The position numbers and the translations under genes were made by a program. From Dichetophora obliterata (Eukaryota; Arthropoda; Insecta; Diptera; Sciomyzidae): a stretch of 64,000 bases of DNA. How positions within the stretch are numbered: position 1 is the first letter of the stretch; each line of letters opens with the position of its first letter. This document shows, piece after piece, positions 36,558 through 46,989 of the stretch. The notes below the pieces were generated by a model. That model made no database searches. It was not told the origin of the DNA and saw nothing but the letters and a program-made list of their open reading frames with translations. The stretch covers positions 118,382,925 to 118,446,924 of the forward strand of contig OY986437.1 of assembly GCA_963920525.1 (NCBI GenBank). The letters run 5' to 3'.

Positions 36558-36580
36558 AAAAAAAAAAAAAAAAAAAAAAT
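36558..36580. repeat. Poly(A) tract
   Basis: About 23 consecutive A residues, possibly the tail of a retroposed sequence; no body could be assigned. Confidence 0.5.
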
Positions 36581-36784
36581 TCCCAATAACTCCCTTTAAA
36601 GCGTTAGTGTAAAGAAGAAAATAATATGAACCTTGTTTTTCATAAAATTTTTATTCGCAATGAGCTACTACAAGAAAATTTGGCAAAAACTTCCAGAGTT
36701 TTGATTTTTAACTTTTCGAAAAAATATTTTTTTTTTGTTTTTAATTAAAAATATCAAAAATTCAAATATGAAACTATAGCTTGT

Positions 36785-37256
36785 CTCAAATCGAGAATCC
36801 GACCTACGAGTATGCTCTCAAGGCAGTTTATGTGGCAGTTTATTCTCTATAAGGTCGAACAGAAATATTAAGGGTTCTCATCTAAGCATGTAAACATGTA
36901 TAGCATTTAAGCTTTTGATGAGCGATAAAGTGTAAATACGCAACGTGTTCATATTTACTCCAACTACTTTAAATATGTAATGATTAGCGCCAAAGGCAAC
37001 CCTCATTCACACACGTAGATTTACATGCTAGTTTACACTACAAAATAGGCTCGGAAATGATGTAAACTCACGCCCATACAAATTTTGACAGATAGTTTAC
37101 GCGCATGTAAGTTCACAAGGCTTACAATGCTTACGGGTCAGTTACATGCTTAGATGAGAACCCTTATTAATTCAACTGAAAAAAAAATTCCATGGGTTAC
37201 CATGGTTCTTTACCTTACGGGACACGCGGCTTACCCAGTAGGCTACGGTCGCCATA
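36785..37256 (-). mobile_element. tRNA-derived SINE, copy 3, split by a MITE
   Basis: On the minus strand the head reads GGCGACCGTAGCCTACTGGG (A box) and then GGTAACCCATGGAATT (degraded B box). The body (GTCGAACAGAA, TATGCTCTCAAGG) matches copies 1 and 2 with deletions. It is interrupted by the TA-flanked MITE 36871-37164. Confidence 0.7.
36871..37164. mobile_element. TA-flanked MITE inside SINE copy 3, 294 bp
   Basis: AGGGTTCTCATCTAAGCATG + TAA at the left is perfectly inverted at the right (23 bp), each end bordered by TA (36869-36870, 37165-37166). The interior is non-coding. It interrupts a SINE body that continues on the other side. Confidence 0.85.
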
Positions 37257-37320
37257 AACTCTTCAAAAGCACTGAAAATTCAGTTGTCTATTATCTGTTA
37301 TGCATTTTCTGTTGTCAATA

Positions 37321-37492
37321 GCGGGGTTCACATGATCACACATGTTGTCACGCCTGGCGTGATGGCCTTGAATTTGAAATATTTCAAATTCATGATAACA
37401 TGTTGTCAGTCGGCTGTATCGAGCGTTCGAACGGTCAAATACGAGGCTTGTCCAACAATGCGTGACAACATGTAGGACCATGTGAATCCCGC
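37321..37492. mobile_element. TA-flanked MITE, 172 bp
   Basis: GCGGGGTTCACATGATCACA and the inverse of GCGGGATTCACATGGTCCTA are the two ends. Both continue as CATGTTGTCACGC, giving ~33-bp TIRs bordered by TA. The centre contains TTTGAAATATTTCAAATTCAT, itself a small palindrome. A minus-strand open frame (37263-37709) runs straight through the element and is not a gene. Confidence 0.82.
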
Positions 37493-38089
37493 TAATCATA
37501 AAAGATGCCGGCCATAAAAGTTCAGTTAAAATTGGTATTTTGCCTTTCGATCTTTTATGGCACCCTGTTATCAATCTTCGAAAACAAAAATCTACTACAA
37601 TTCCGTTAACTTCTGTTATACCCATATTACACGATGTCCGTTTGCTCGGCGTACACTTGGCCCTACAATATGGTTGTTGTATTCTCCCAAATTTTTGACA
37701 GTTTCGCATAAATATGTCAATAAAATTTAATTATTGAACATGCATATAAAATGCAAGCGCACATTCACTTTGCCCAACCTAAAAAGCTGCACGAAACGCA
37801 CGTCATTAAGATCGAACGGTTTGCACACACATTTATTAATTATATAATCTTACATTTGCCTCCTTTTATGAGCCATCCTTAATGAAATTCGTAAATTAAT
37901 ATCCATTTTTCATATCAAAATGTTCACTTTCTAAAAATTGTATGTTGTTCTATTGTCTTTCATAACAGATTCCATCATGCCGAATACCAAATAAAAGATT
38001 TTCTAAAAGATTTGTTGGCAGTTCGAAAAATCTGCTATGATTTTTAACAGATTTCATAAAAGATTGTCCTGCAGAATACGAATTTTGAT

Positions 38090-38184
38090 CTCGTAACAGA
38101 TTTCTTGACAGCTCAAAAATTTGTGTGGGAAATCATAATAGAATAACAGAATTTTTTCATAACAGATTGTGCAGAATAGTCCCA
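38090..38184 (-). mobile_element. MITE C (TATTCTG ends), partial copy
   Basis: The reverse complement closely matches the MITE at 63730-63873: CTATTCTGCACAATCTGTTA, then TGAAAAAATTCTGTTATTCT and TTTTTGAGCTGTCAA. The left half is less clear, running into related words from 37965. Confidence 0.65.
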
Positions 38185-38224
38185 ACTACCTTGCCTAGGT
38201 TTGCAATGGGTAACAGGCCAGTTA

Positions 38225-38851
38225 CACAGGCCCAAGGCTCATTTATAAGGTTGTGGCACTTGAGAGCGAGCTCGGTCGAACTGTCAAAATGGATGAAAAG
38301 AAATGAAGAAAATTAATGCTTAGAACAAAGAAAAGCACAGTGACAGTTCGAACAAAGGCGGAAAAAGAGTGCATTTCTCTCATGTGCCACAACCTTATAA
38401 ATGAACCTTGCACAGGCCGGTGGCAGTGAAAGTGCGAAAGAATGCGTATGCTGTTCGAATGATTCGAAAAATTTCGAACTTTCATGCTAGTAGCAAGAGG
38501 TGCTACACATGCACGTGAAAGTTCATTAAAAAAATTCCATCGAATGCGAAGGTTCTCACTGCTATTGCAGTTTGAGTGTGCCTTACTTGTTGTTTTGTTT
38601 GCTTTTAATTGTAAACAAGCTATCAGTGTTGCTTGCTGTACGAAATCTTCGAAAACCCGAAATAAACCCACCAAAAATAATTAAAAACAACACTGATATC
38701 CCCCTTTTTGACATACACTGGCTGTCAAAATCCACTGGCTCTGAAATTTCGTTGCCAGTAGCTATGAAAGTGAATCCAGTGTGAGTGTATTTGTAAAATA
38801 GTATGTATGAATTGAGTTTTTCGAACAACAGAGCCAGTATACTGGCCTGTG
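38225..38851. mobile_element. TA-flanked element with CACAGGCC ends, hosting MITE B
   Basis: CACAGGCC(GGT) at the left (interrupted by MITE B) and ACTGGCCTGTG at the right form short TIRs, each bordered by TA (38223-38224, 38852-38853). The interior repeats GTGAAAGT(G/T) and CGAAC words. It is non-coding. Confidence 0.55.
38233..38410. mobile_element. MITE B copy 1, 178 bp, 8-bp TSD
   Basis: CAAGGCTCATTTATAAGGTT and the inverse of CAAGGTTCATTTATAAGGTT, continuing GTGGCAC(T/A)TGAGAG, are the TIRs. CACAGGCC is duplicated exactly at 38225-38232 and 38411-38418. The interior contains GACAGTTCGAAC and TCGGTCGAACTGTC. 8-bp TSDs occur in hAT and P elements; the ends do not decide between them. Confidence 0.85.
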
Positions 38852-38865
38852 TAGCATGCCTGTAA

Positions 38866-39241
38866 AGGCCCCTATAGAAGAGCAACTAATCGCACAACTG
38901 GTTGATAAAATGGTTGCTGGTTGATGAAAATAAGCAGTGTGTAGGTGAGTTTTTGGTTTTTTCAGTTTTTCAAACAGTTTTCCAACCAGTTACTTAAAAT
39001 CAAAAAGTTTTGATTTTTTTCGGCTCATCGAGTTGATCAACTAGTTGTCGTGTTCTTAGCAAACTTAGCAACCAAACGGAAAACTGAATTTTTGTTGAAG
39101 TTCTGCTATGGGCATTTTATAAATAAAATGTTTTGAACTGAATTTTAACATCTGCCATGAATTGAAAGTTGTGTCTGTAGGAAAAAACACAAACCAGTTG
39201 GTCAACCAGTTGTTCGATTAGTTGCTCGTATATAGGGGCCT
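38866..39241. mobile_element. TAA-flanked MITE (PIF/Harbinger-like), 376 bp
   Basis: AGGCCCCTATAGAAGAGCAA and the inverse of AGGCCCCTATATACGAGCAA form ~40-bp TIRs (continuing CTAATCG(C/A)ACAACTGGTTGA). TAA flanks both ends (38863-38865, 39242-39244). A 3-bp TWA target is typical of PIF/Harbinger. Confidence 0.8.
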
Positions 39242-39354
39242 TAAGACTTGACCGTCAAGTCTTACTGAGTGTAACGTAGCGTTTACACGGGACAGTGCAA
39301 GTTCGAAAAACTCAATCGATTTAAACATTTTTGCTAACACACTCACATTTGGTT

Positions 39355-39500
39355 CACTGTTCACTATCAGCAAAGAAGTAAAATATAAGGAAGTGCTGTA
39401 ATATCAGAAAAGTGTGGTATTTTCTTTATTGGTATTGGTTCACACAAATACAGAAACAATCACAAAGGGCCGTATTCGGTTGTATCGTAAAAGAAGGCCC
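39355..39500 (+). repeat. Interspersed repeat K, copy 1
   Basis: The sequence AAGAAGTAAAATATAAGGAA, then GTGTGGTATTTTC and TTGGTATTGGTTCACACAAA, matches 52745-52880 closely. A short inverted piece lies at 40797-40850. Confidence 0.65.
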
Positions 39501-39644
39501 AAACTGTTAAAGTTTGTTCTTATGCATTAAAATTTTAGAAACATTTCAAGAATAGCAACAACTCTAATTATTTAAAAAATTTTTGATCGCGAAAAAGTGG
39601 AAAAAGTTGGAAAAAGTGGACTAAAAATTTAGCTGATTTCTTAA

Positions 39645-40092
39645 GTTTTCCAACAAAACTAAACTTTATGGGTATCAAAAGAGAGATAATACAAGTATCT
39701 ATTCAACAAGATATCAAACATAAAAATACATGCATTTAAGATACAACCCTTTTTTTACTTAAAATCGCGAGGTTTTTCCAAATTTAAAAAAAAAATAAAT
39801 GTATCAAAAGGAGGCCTTCTGATGCTGCTTAGGGTTTACAAACCTCAGTAAGTACCACACAGGCTTCTCTGTCTACAGAAGTTCTGAATGTAGTTATCTT
39901 TTTAATAATTCTCTTTTTAATGTATTGCTTTCTTAAAAGAGAAACCACTAGTCTTTCAGACAAATTCTAATTATAAAAAATTATATCTTAATGAATTCTT
40001 ATGGAATTCTAAATTTGACACCTCGTTGAATAGATACGCACATTACCTTTGTTTTAATACCCATAAAGCTTAGTTTTGTTGAAGAACTGGAA
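39645..40092. mobile_element. Inverted-repeat element, ~75-bp arms
   Basis: TTTTCCAACAAAACTAAACT...TTTATGGGTATCAAAA...TATCTATTCAACAAGATATC on the left is inverted on the right (40019-40092) with a few mismatches. True ends may extend outward by some tens of bases. It is non-coding, with no TSD resolved. Confidence 0.6.
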
Positions 40093-40796
40093 AAACTGCA
40101 AGATTTTTAGGTAATTTTTCTATATTTGAAGGCCTACAAATTCTAAACTTAAACTTTAATTACAAATTATATTAGGTTAATTTTTTAAAATCCTTATTTT
40201 TTTGGGTGTTTCTGCCTAGTTGTTGTGTAAATATCAGAAAAATTTAACAAACAGGTACTAAATCTGATTCACTATGCTGAAAACAAGAGCGCCCCAAACA
40301 TGTATTCAACTGCGAAAAATGACTGCGCCCCTGAAGCAGTGTTTGTGTTTTGACAGATGTGGTTTGATCAAACTGGCGCAAAATCAACGGGGTCTAATTT
40401 ACATTCTTAAACCATTTTTAATAAGAAATATAAACATTTCTAACACAAATAAGTTAAAAAAATATCGTTAGAAACTAAATAAAGCACTTTTGTTAAAAGA
40501 ATTTAAACCGTATGGACATATTTACCTGTGGAACGAATGCGCATTGTATTGAAGTTTTCGGGAACTATTACAACTCTTAACCGCACAACTCATATCGCAT
40601 TTGTTTTAGCGTTTTTTTTTCTTTAATTTTGTTGCTTTTTAAGCAGTGAAAAATGCTTAAAATTAAATTATTTTCAACTATTTTGCTGAGGAGTCTTACA
40701 ATCAGATGCCAGGGTACTCAAAAATGTCAAAAAACACACTCTTTCTCGCTCGCACAATTTACGAATGGTGCGACAGTTCACGTACAGTGTATGTGT

Positions 40797-40850
40797 AAGC
40801 AACACCATTTCCTTATATTTTACTTCTTTGACTATCAGCGATACTGTCAA
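40797..40850 (-). repeat. Interspersed repeat K, short copy
   Basis: The reverse complement contains CTGATAGTCAAAGAAGTAAA and ATATAAGGAAATGGTGTTG, matching the start of repeat K at 39355 and 52745. Confidence 0.55.
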
Positions 40851-41179
40851 CGAAATTTCAGACTTTGGATTTTGGCACTTGCGGACAGTAAATGTCAAAT
40901 AGAGGGATGGTTGGTTTATGGTAGAGAGGGTTGGTTTTGTTGTGTTTTTGGGGATAGTTTTCGAAAATTTCGGGATATCTGCTATTTTAACAATGAGCAA
41001 CATTAGTACCTTGTTTATGATTGCAAACAAATATGGAAGTGAAGCTAAAAAAACGTAAATATTAAAGTAAATGAAATAAATGTAATTAATACTAATATAA
41101 TTAATAAATATGTATACATAAAATTGGATCGTGATTTTTTTGGATGCTTAAAACTTGGAAAATCAATAAAAAAGCTTTA

Positions 41180-41760
41180 TTTAAGATTGTTTTGGTCGTA
41201 TTAAACTAAAATTTGGTAATTAATTTGTATTATAACTGTCGCTAGCTGTACTAAAAATGGGCGTGGTTACACAATAGATACGCCTACTTTTAAGAAAACA
41301 AACAAGACTTCGAAAGTACTGGTTCCGATTGAGCTCAAATTTTGGCAATGGATTTGTTTCGACCCCACAATCATATAAAAAAATTTACGATGTCGAATAG
41401 CTTTAGAAATATGTATCGAACAACCTTGACATTCGTGTGACCTCCCATATAACCCAAATTTGCGATATCGAACAGCTTTGGAGTTATACGTCGCACAGCT
41501 GCCAAACTCAGTATTCGGCCTCAATTTACACATGCAGTTTTACTGATAACATTTTATGGCTTTTAAGTTGGCGTTGCACCTCCCATACAACCCAAATTTT
41601 TGCTATAGCATAACTTTGAAGTTATAGGTCGGAATTCAGTATTCGCCCTCAATTTACACATGTAGTTTGATTGATTTCATTTTATGGGCTTTGGACATGG
41701 GAGCATGGCAGCAACGCGCCGGGTTTCAGCTAGTCTATATATCGATACGTCCAACGTATA
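41180..41760. repeat. Monomeric repeat block 1 ending GGGTTTCAGCTAGT
   Basis: Loose ~130-140-bp units share CTCCCATA(T/C)AACCCAAATTT, TTTGGA(G/A)TTATA and CAATTTACACATG(C/T)AGTTT. The block ends AACGCGCCGGGTTTCAGCTAG|T at 41717-41736. The same ending closes the block at 43066, and an inverted one, ACTAGCTGAACCCGG, sits at 54024. The end resembles a Helitron-type 3' CTAG terminus, but no hairpin was confirmed. Confidence 0.6.
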
Positions 41761-41894
41761 AGTTGGTAACTCAAGATTTCAAGTTTTTTAGAATAATTTT
41801 TTAAGTATTGTTCTCGTCATAAAAATAAAATTTAAAACTAAAACTCGGTACAGGAATTTGTACTTCCATCTTTATGTTGCTACACTCTCCTTTA

Positions 41895-42247
41895 AAATAA
41901 ATAAAAAATAAATAAACTGTCCATTGGAGCCCTTGGAAGGACTTTGACCTAGCTTCTATTGATCATTTGTGATGTGCGTGTTATTAAATGTTTGATCACA
42001 AATGACCGAGAACTGGATCTACGTGTTTTATGCCGACTCCGAACGGCTTATGTTCTCAAGAAGCTTTACGTGGCAATTTTTACTCTCTGAGGTTTGCCAT
42101 TGTCTGCAGAGAGGTGACGACCGAACAGAAAAATTATTTCAATTGAAAAACTTTCTGTCTAAGTTGGAATTGAACCCGGGCTACCGCTGTTCTTTAGCTT
42201 AGGGGCCACGCACTCTACCCACTAGGCTACGGTCGCCAGCCGTTTGG
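41895..42247 (-). mobile_element. tRNA-derived SINE, copy 1, full length with TSD
   Basis: On the minus strand the head has an A box (TAGCCTAGTGGGTAGAGTG) and a B box (GGTTCAATTCC), the pol III promoter of a tRNA-derived SINE. A ~280-bp tRNA-unrelated body and a TTTATTTATT-rich tail follow. The target duplication is TACACTCTC(C/G)TTTA at 41881-41894 and 42248-42261 (13 of 14 bases). It is non-coding and mobilised in trans by a LINE that is not identified here. Confidence 0.85.
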
Positions 42248-42279
42248 TACACTCTCGTTTACCGCCCACAAAATCAATA

Positions 42280-43066
42280 AAAATGCTATATTCAAGTTGG
42301 TTTTTGTCGTATTAAATTAAAATTTGGTATTTAAGTTCGTATGATAACTATCGGTGACTTTACTAAAAATGGGAATAGTTTAAGAAAAGATCAAAATACT
42401 TCAAAACTACTGCTGCGATTGAGCTCAAATTTTGGATTTGTTATGAGTACCTATAACAACTATACTATCGAATAGATTTGAAGGTATAGGTTGAACAGCA
42501 TCGAAATTCGTTATTCGACCTAAATTTACTCATGCAGTTTATTTGGTAACATTTTATAGGCGTTGGACAATGAAGAGTGACACCTCCCATGCAATCCAAA
42601 CTTGAGATATCGAATAGCTTTGAAGTGATGGGCACACAGCGTCAGAATTCAGTATTTGACCTCAATTTATACATGCAGTTTCATTAATAACATTTTATGG
42701 GCGTAGGAAAAGGGGTAGTGGCATCTCCCATCAGCCCAGATTTTTGCTATTGAATAGCTTTGGAATTCAGTTTTTTATTGGTAACATTTTATGGGCGGTG
42801 TACAAGGGGCCGTGGCACCTCCCATACAACCCAAAGTTATAGGTCGCACAGTGTCGGAATTTAGTATTCGGACTAAATTTACAAATGCAGTTTCATTGAT
42901 CACATTTTATGGGCGTTGAACAAGGGGGCGTAGCACCTCCCATACAACCCAAATTTGTGCTATTGAGCAGCTTTGGATTTATAGGTAGCACAGCGTCGGA
43001 ATTTAGTAATCGACCTTAATTTACACATGCAAGGGAGCGTATCAACAACGCGCCAGGTTTCAGCTA
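42280..43066. repeat. Monomeric repeat block 2
   Basis: Five to six diverged units of about 130-140 bp repeat AACATTTTATGGGCG(T/G), GTGGCACCTCCCAT, AACCCAAATTT and CGACCT(A/C)AATTTAC. The block ends CAACGCGCCAGGTTTCAGCTAG|T. It is the same family as 41180-41760, and the two lie on either side of SINE copy 1. Confidence 0.65.
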
Positions 43067-43210
43067 GTACTCTATAAATTTCAACAACAATACGCTTAGA
43101 GAAATTTTATATTGTGGTATACTTTACCACAAATAGCAATAAATTATTTCAACCCCAAACACAAGTAGATAGCATCCCTTTTTATTCCGTCCTAGTTGAT
43201 TAAGAACATT

Positions 43211-43340
43211 GTCCCGGTTTATACTCGTCAAGACTTGACGGTCAAGTCTTACTTTTGTGGATAAAAGACGCGGACATCAACGTGAGAGAGGAGGAATGAC
43301 CAAGAATTGACGTCAATTCTTGACGAGTATAAACTGGGAC
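43211..43340. mobile_element. Small MITE, 130 bp
   Basis: GTCCCGGTTTATACTCGTCA and the inverse of GTCCCAGTTTATACTCGTCA are ~30-bp TIRs. The inner AAGACTTGACGGTCAAGTCTT palindrome-like word also occurs at 39243, and a related AAGACTTGAAGTCAAG lies in the element at 58217. The TSD is not resolved. Confidence 0.7.
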
Positions 43341-43344
43341 TTTA

Positions 43345-44406
43345 ACATAACATAGCATAACGACATGGCAACATTGTTTTTTCATTTATCTACCAATCTT
43401 GGTAACTTTTGTTTCTGTCAAAGTATTTGTTAACAAGCTGAAAAATACAGCCATGGCAAACTGTAATGAATACCAGGATAAAAGCAAAAGTACCGACGTA
43501 ATTAGTACCATCTTATTTATGTGAAAATTTCCTACAAGCTGATAAGTACGAGTACGTTTGGTGCCTTAGTACCCTCCAAACTTTTCGTTCCTTTCTACTT
43601 TACTTGGTGTAATCATAATAAAGTGATCTCATTCGGAGTATCAGAAAAAAATAGGCTGACTTTGATGAAAACACCTTAAAATTCTTACACCATGGCACTT
43701 CATACCAGAGATAAAGATATGGGAAACTCCGTTGGAGAGGGGTAGCACTATGTTCGATTTTACGTTAAATTGGTTCCAATACTAACACAAACCATTTATA
43801 TGTGGTCGTAAAATCAACGGAAAACAACCCTGGCTTATGATAGATTGAAGAATTTGACCAGTTATATTTGAGGTCAAAATTATTGGAACAAAATGTGTAA
43901 CAAAAGATACACCACAAAAGACGTCGGAAAAGCAATGGAAAACATCCTTGAAACATCATGGTGAAATTATCTTAGAATACTTACACCATAGGAATCAGCC
44001 CATGTGTTGTCGTTAGGAAAAATTTATGGATACTTTTTTAAGCCTCATGTATAAATATATTTAATATACTTCTTTAAATTCGAACGTTAAGGAAAATTAT
44101 GGCATTGAGACATTTTTTGACAGTACTTTCTTATCAAAAAATGCATTAACGCAACCTTTTTACAAAGACCTTTAAAATTTTGTGATAAATATATTAAGTC
44201 TGCCCCATAGCACAGCTGTTGCTGAATGAATTTTTTCTAATTTAAAATTTAAACTAAAAGTAAAGTATATTGTTTTGCAAAATACTTAACGAATAATTTT
44301 GAACTTTTAAATTTAATTTAAATAAAGGGCAATAGCAACCCATTTTATTTTTATTTCACTAAACTGAATAAGCTATTAAATTACTTTTTTGTGGACTTAT
44401 ATATTA
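43345..44406. other. AT-rich sequence, no gene recognised
   Basis: No features could be supported. Confidence 0.4.
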
Positions 44407-44414
44407 TTTTGTAT

Positions 44415-45918
44415 CATAGCAGTTAAATAATTATTACTAATCGTATTCATCAGCAATTCGATTATTTTTAAATAAATGTGAAATAATTGATTAAGTACAA
44501 TAAGTTTCTGTTTGTAATCGTGATACATTAATAACAATCAGGAAGTAATTACGATTACTTCAGACTACGAAAATAATCAAAAAGAATTAAAAGTAATCAA
44601 AAAAATAATCCGACTACTTTAAGAAATTATTTTTGATTCTTTTTGACTATTTCAAAAATTTCAGTCTAAAATACTAAAAATTTTGTTAAATTTTTTTGAC
44701 AAACATAGATATGTTAAAAAAAACAAGAAGGAGAAAAATGCATTACAACATTTGCTCTGTTAATTTTATCAAGCACTTTGTTTCTTTTTTCTTGGAAATC
44801 TTTTTTAATGATTATATACATATCTATGTTTATTTATGAATAAAATTTTACAAAATATTTCATACTTTAAAATAAAATTCTTAAAATTATCAAACAGAAT
44901 CAAAGTAGTAGTAATACTTTATTGAGTCTTCAATTAATCGATATTAATTTAATTAATAGTGTAACAGACTAGGCAGGCCATACATTACAGCCGCTAAGCT
45001 AACAAATAAGAAACGGTTCCTATATATGTATATATAAATTAATAAATAAATCGTAAATAATAAAGTAAATTAATAAATCCAAGGCCACTTGGCTATACTA
45101 TTATTACAGAATAATTTACTCCTGCTCAAAGAGTATTTTAGCATTTGCTTTGACGATTGTCCTAAGAACATATGTGTAAAAGAGACAGCGTCAGCTTGTA
45201 CATAGCGAGATATGTACAAGCACTAAAAATACTATATAAAATGACGTGTTTCTTTCATATATACAATAGCCCAGTGTGTAAATGGGAAATATAGATAAAT
45301 ATTTACACAAACACTAAAAAAATAAAATTTTAAACCACTAATATTATAGTCACGACAATCACTAATAAAATTCAGCTATTCTGTTGAATCCAATTGCAGC
45401 GGCTAGGCAGGAATATTTTGTACGGTTCGCTTCAACTTTTAAGGTATCCTAGGGTATTCTTCTTTTTATAAATAAATGCTATACAAGTCATGTATAGCAT
45501 TAGCGGCGGTAACAAACCATGAACCCAAAGTTCATACTGTAGCTCCCAACACTTTTGTAAATTAAGCTTATTAAGTTTTCGTATAACTGTGTTAACTGAA
45601 AAATCCGTATCAGCGTATGGGCAATTTCAGTTAAAAATGGCTGGTTGCACTTCACAACCTCACCGTTGAAACGATGCGAGTCGACCTCACACAGACTCAA
45701 AAATAATTTCTAAAATTAGTCGGATAATTTTTTTTCTTGATGACTTTTGATTCTTTTAGATTATTTTCGTAATTCCAAGTAGTCGTATTTTTAGATAACT
45801 TGTAATCGTATTCACTTACTTTTTAAAAACATGTCCCTCAAGGATTATAAAATGATTATATTTCTTTTTAAAATATAATCTAATTGTTACTAATCGTAGT
45901 TGCAATTTAATAGCTATG
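44415..45918. mobile_element. CATAG-ended element with ~200-bp inverted arms, 1.5 kb
   Basis: CATAGCAGTTAAATAATTA and the inverse of CATAGCTATTAAATTGCAA are the ends. Diverged inverted arms (44415-44640 and 45705-45918) share blocks such as AAATAATC and TAGTCGGAT(A/T)ATT. Flanks TTTTGTAT and TTTCTTAT agree at 6 of 8 positions. The CAT-start with an 8-bp TSD is shared with the P-type MITEs here, but the sequence beyond is unrelated. It is non-coding. Confidence 0.55.
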
Positions 45919-46936
45919 TTTCTTATATTTTTTTTTTTATAAATACTTATAAAATTAATAATATAATTCAATTATCATACTTATAAAATTAATGTAACAA
46001 ACTGAAGTACTGAAATGATATATTCCTTTATAAGACAGGCGCTGCTGTCTAGAATTTGTATTTTCTTTTTTTTCTGTATATTTCTTCTTACTTTTCAAAA
46101 GGATAATTTTTTGAGAACATACTATTAAATTTTTGTAAAGATACTGACTTCATCTCCGCTTTTACAGCCGTTTTAGCATGTATCGAGCGCACAGCACAAA
46201 TACCATACTCACTCTATTTACACTCATTTATCTCAAAACTACTTTTTTCGGCAATGTGTTGTAGCAAAAAGAAAAGCTTTTCAGCTGAATCATCTTAAAT
46301 TTTAATATGTTATTCACATCAATGGCTTTCGTTATCAAAATTTTTAAAAAAATCGTATATTTTACACTAAATAACCTGAATACAGCGGATGCTGTAATTC
46401 GGCCCCTGTTTTTAGAACTTAATTTTTAAAAGCGCGTCATTCTGCCAATTTTCAGTGTTTTTTTCAAGTCCCGGCCATAGGTTGCAATTTACCTTTAAAG
46501 CATAAATATTGTTGTTCATTATTTTAACTTTTAAAAAAATAAATCCTAAAAATATTTAAGATATTCAAGCACTAGGTCTTTATATTATTATTTATTATTT
46601 TATATATGTACATGCTTTGTTTCTTACTATTACATTTTAACAAAACTATTTGTTAGTCTTCAAATTAAATAAAGGGAACTGTTATTAAAGCTTAAAAATT
46701 TGGGTTTCAGTACTTTAATATGTGGATACGTTTTTTCTGAAGTGGATACATTTGTGACCTTTGCATGGATACTTTTTAGAATCGTCGCGGAAACACTGAT
46801 CTGAGGTGAGCTCACGTACACAACAAGTGAGTTTCACCAAAGTACATAAAAAAGGAAAAAAGATATGTTTTGACGTCACAAAATTTAAGTTTCCTATCTC
46901 TTGATCTCTGCTTCATACATAAACAAACATCCAAAT
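45919..46936. other. AT-rich sequence, no gene recognised
   Basis: No features could be supported. Confidence 0.4.
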
Positions 46937-46944
46937 GCTATAAG

Positions 46945-46980
46945 CATGGCAGAATAACAAGAATAAGTTATTCTGCCATG
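46945..46980. mobile_element. 36-bp CATG palindrome with perfect 8-bp TSD (P-type footprint or micro-element)
   Basis: CATGGCAGAATAAC at the left is exactly inverted at the right, separated by eight bases. GCTATAAG directly flanks both sides (46937-46944 and 46981-46988). The 14-base arm is identical to the right terminus of the MITE at 29827-30192. P transposase cuts with 17-nt staggered ends, and repair typically leaves the TSD plus about 14-18 bases of each end. This site has exactly that form. Confidence 0.8.
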
Positions 46981-46989
46981 GCTATAAGT

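Noticed and set aside
37263..37709. 148-codon minus-strand open frame
   Set aside because: It runs straight through a TA-flanked MITE (37321-37492) and shows no protein family motif.
38243..38674. 143-codon minus-strand open frame
   Set aside because: It spans MITE B and its host element, both non-coding repeats; the second MITE B copy does not preserve the frame.
40653..41030. Overlapping ~118-codon frames on both strands
   Set aside because: They overlap each other and a fragment of repeat K; no motif on either strand.
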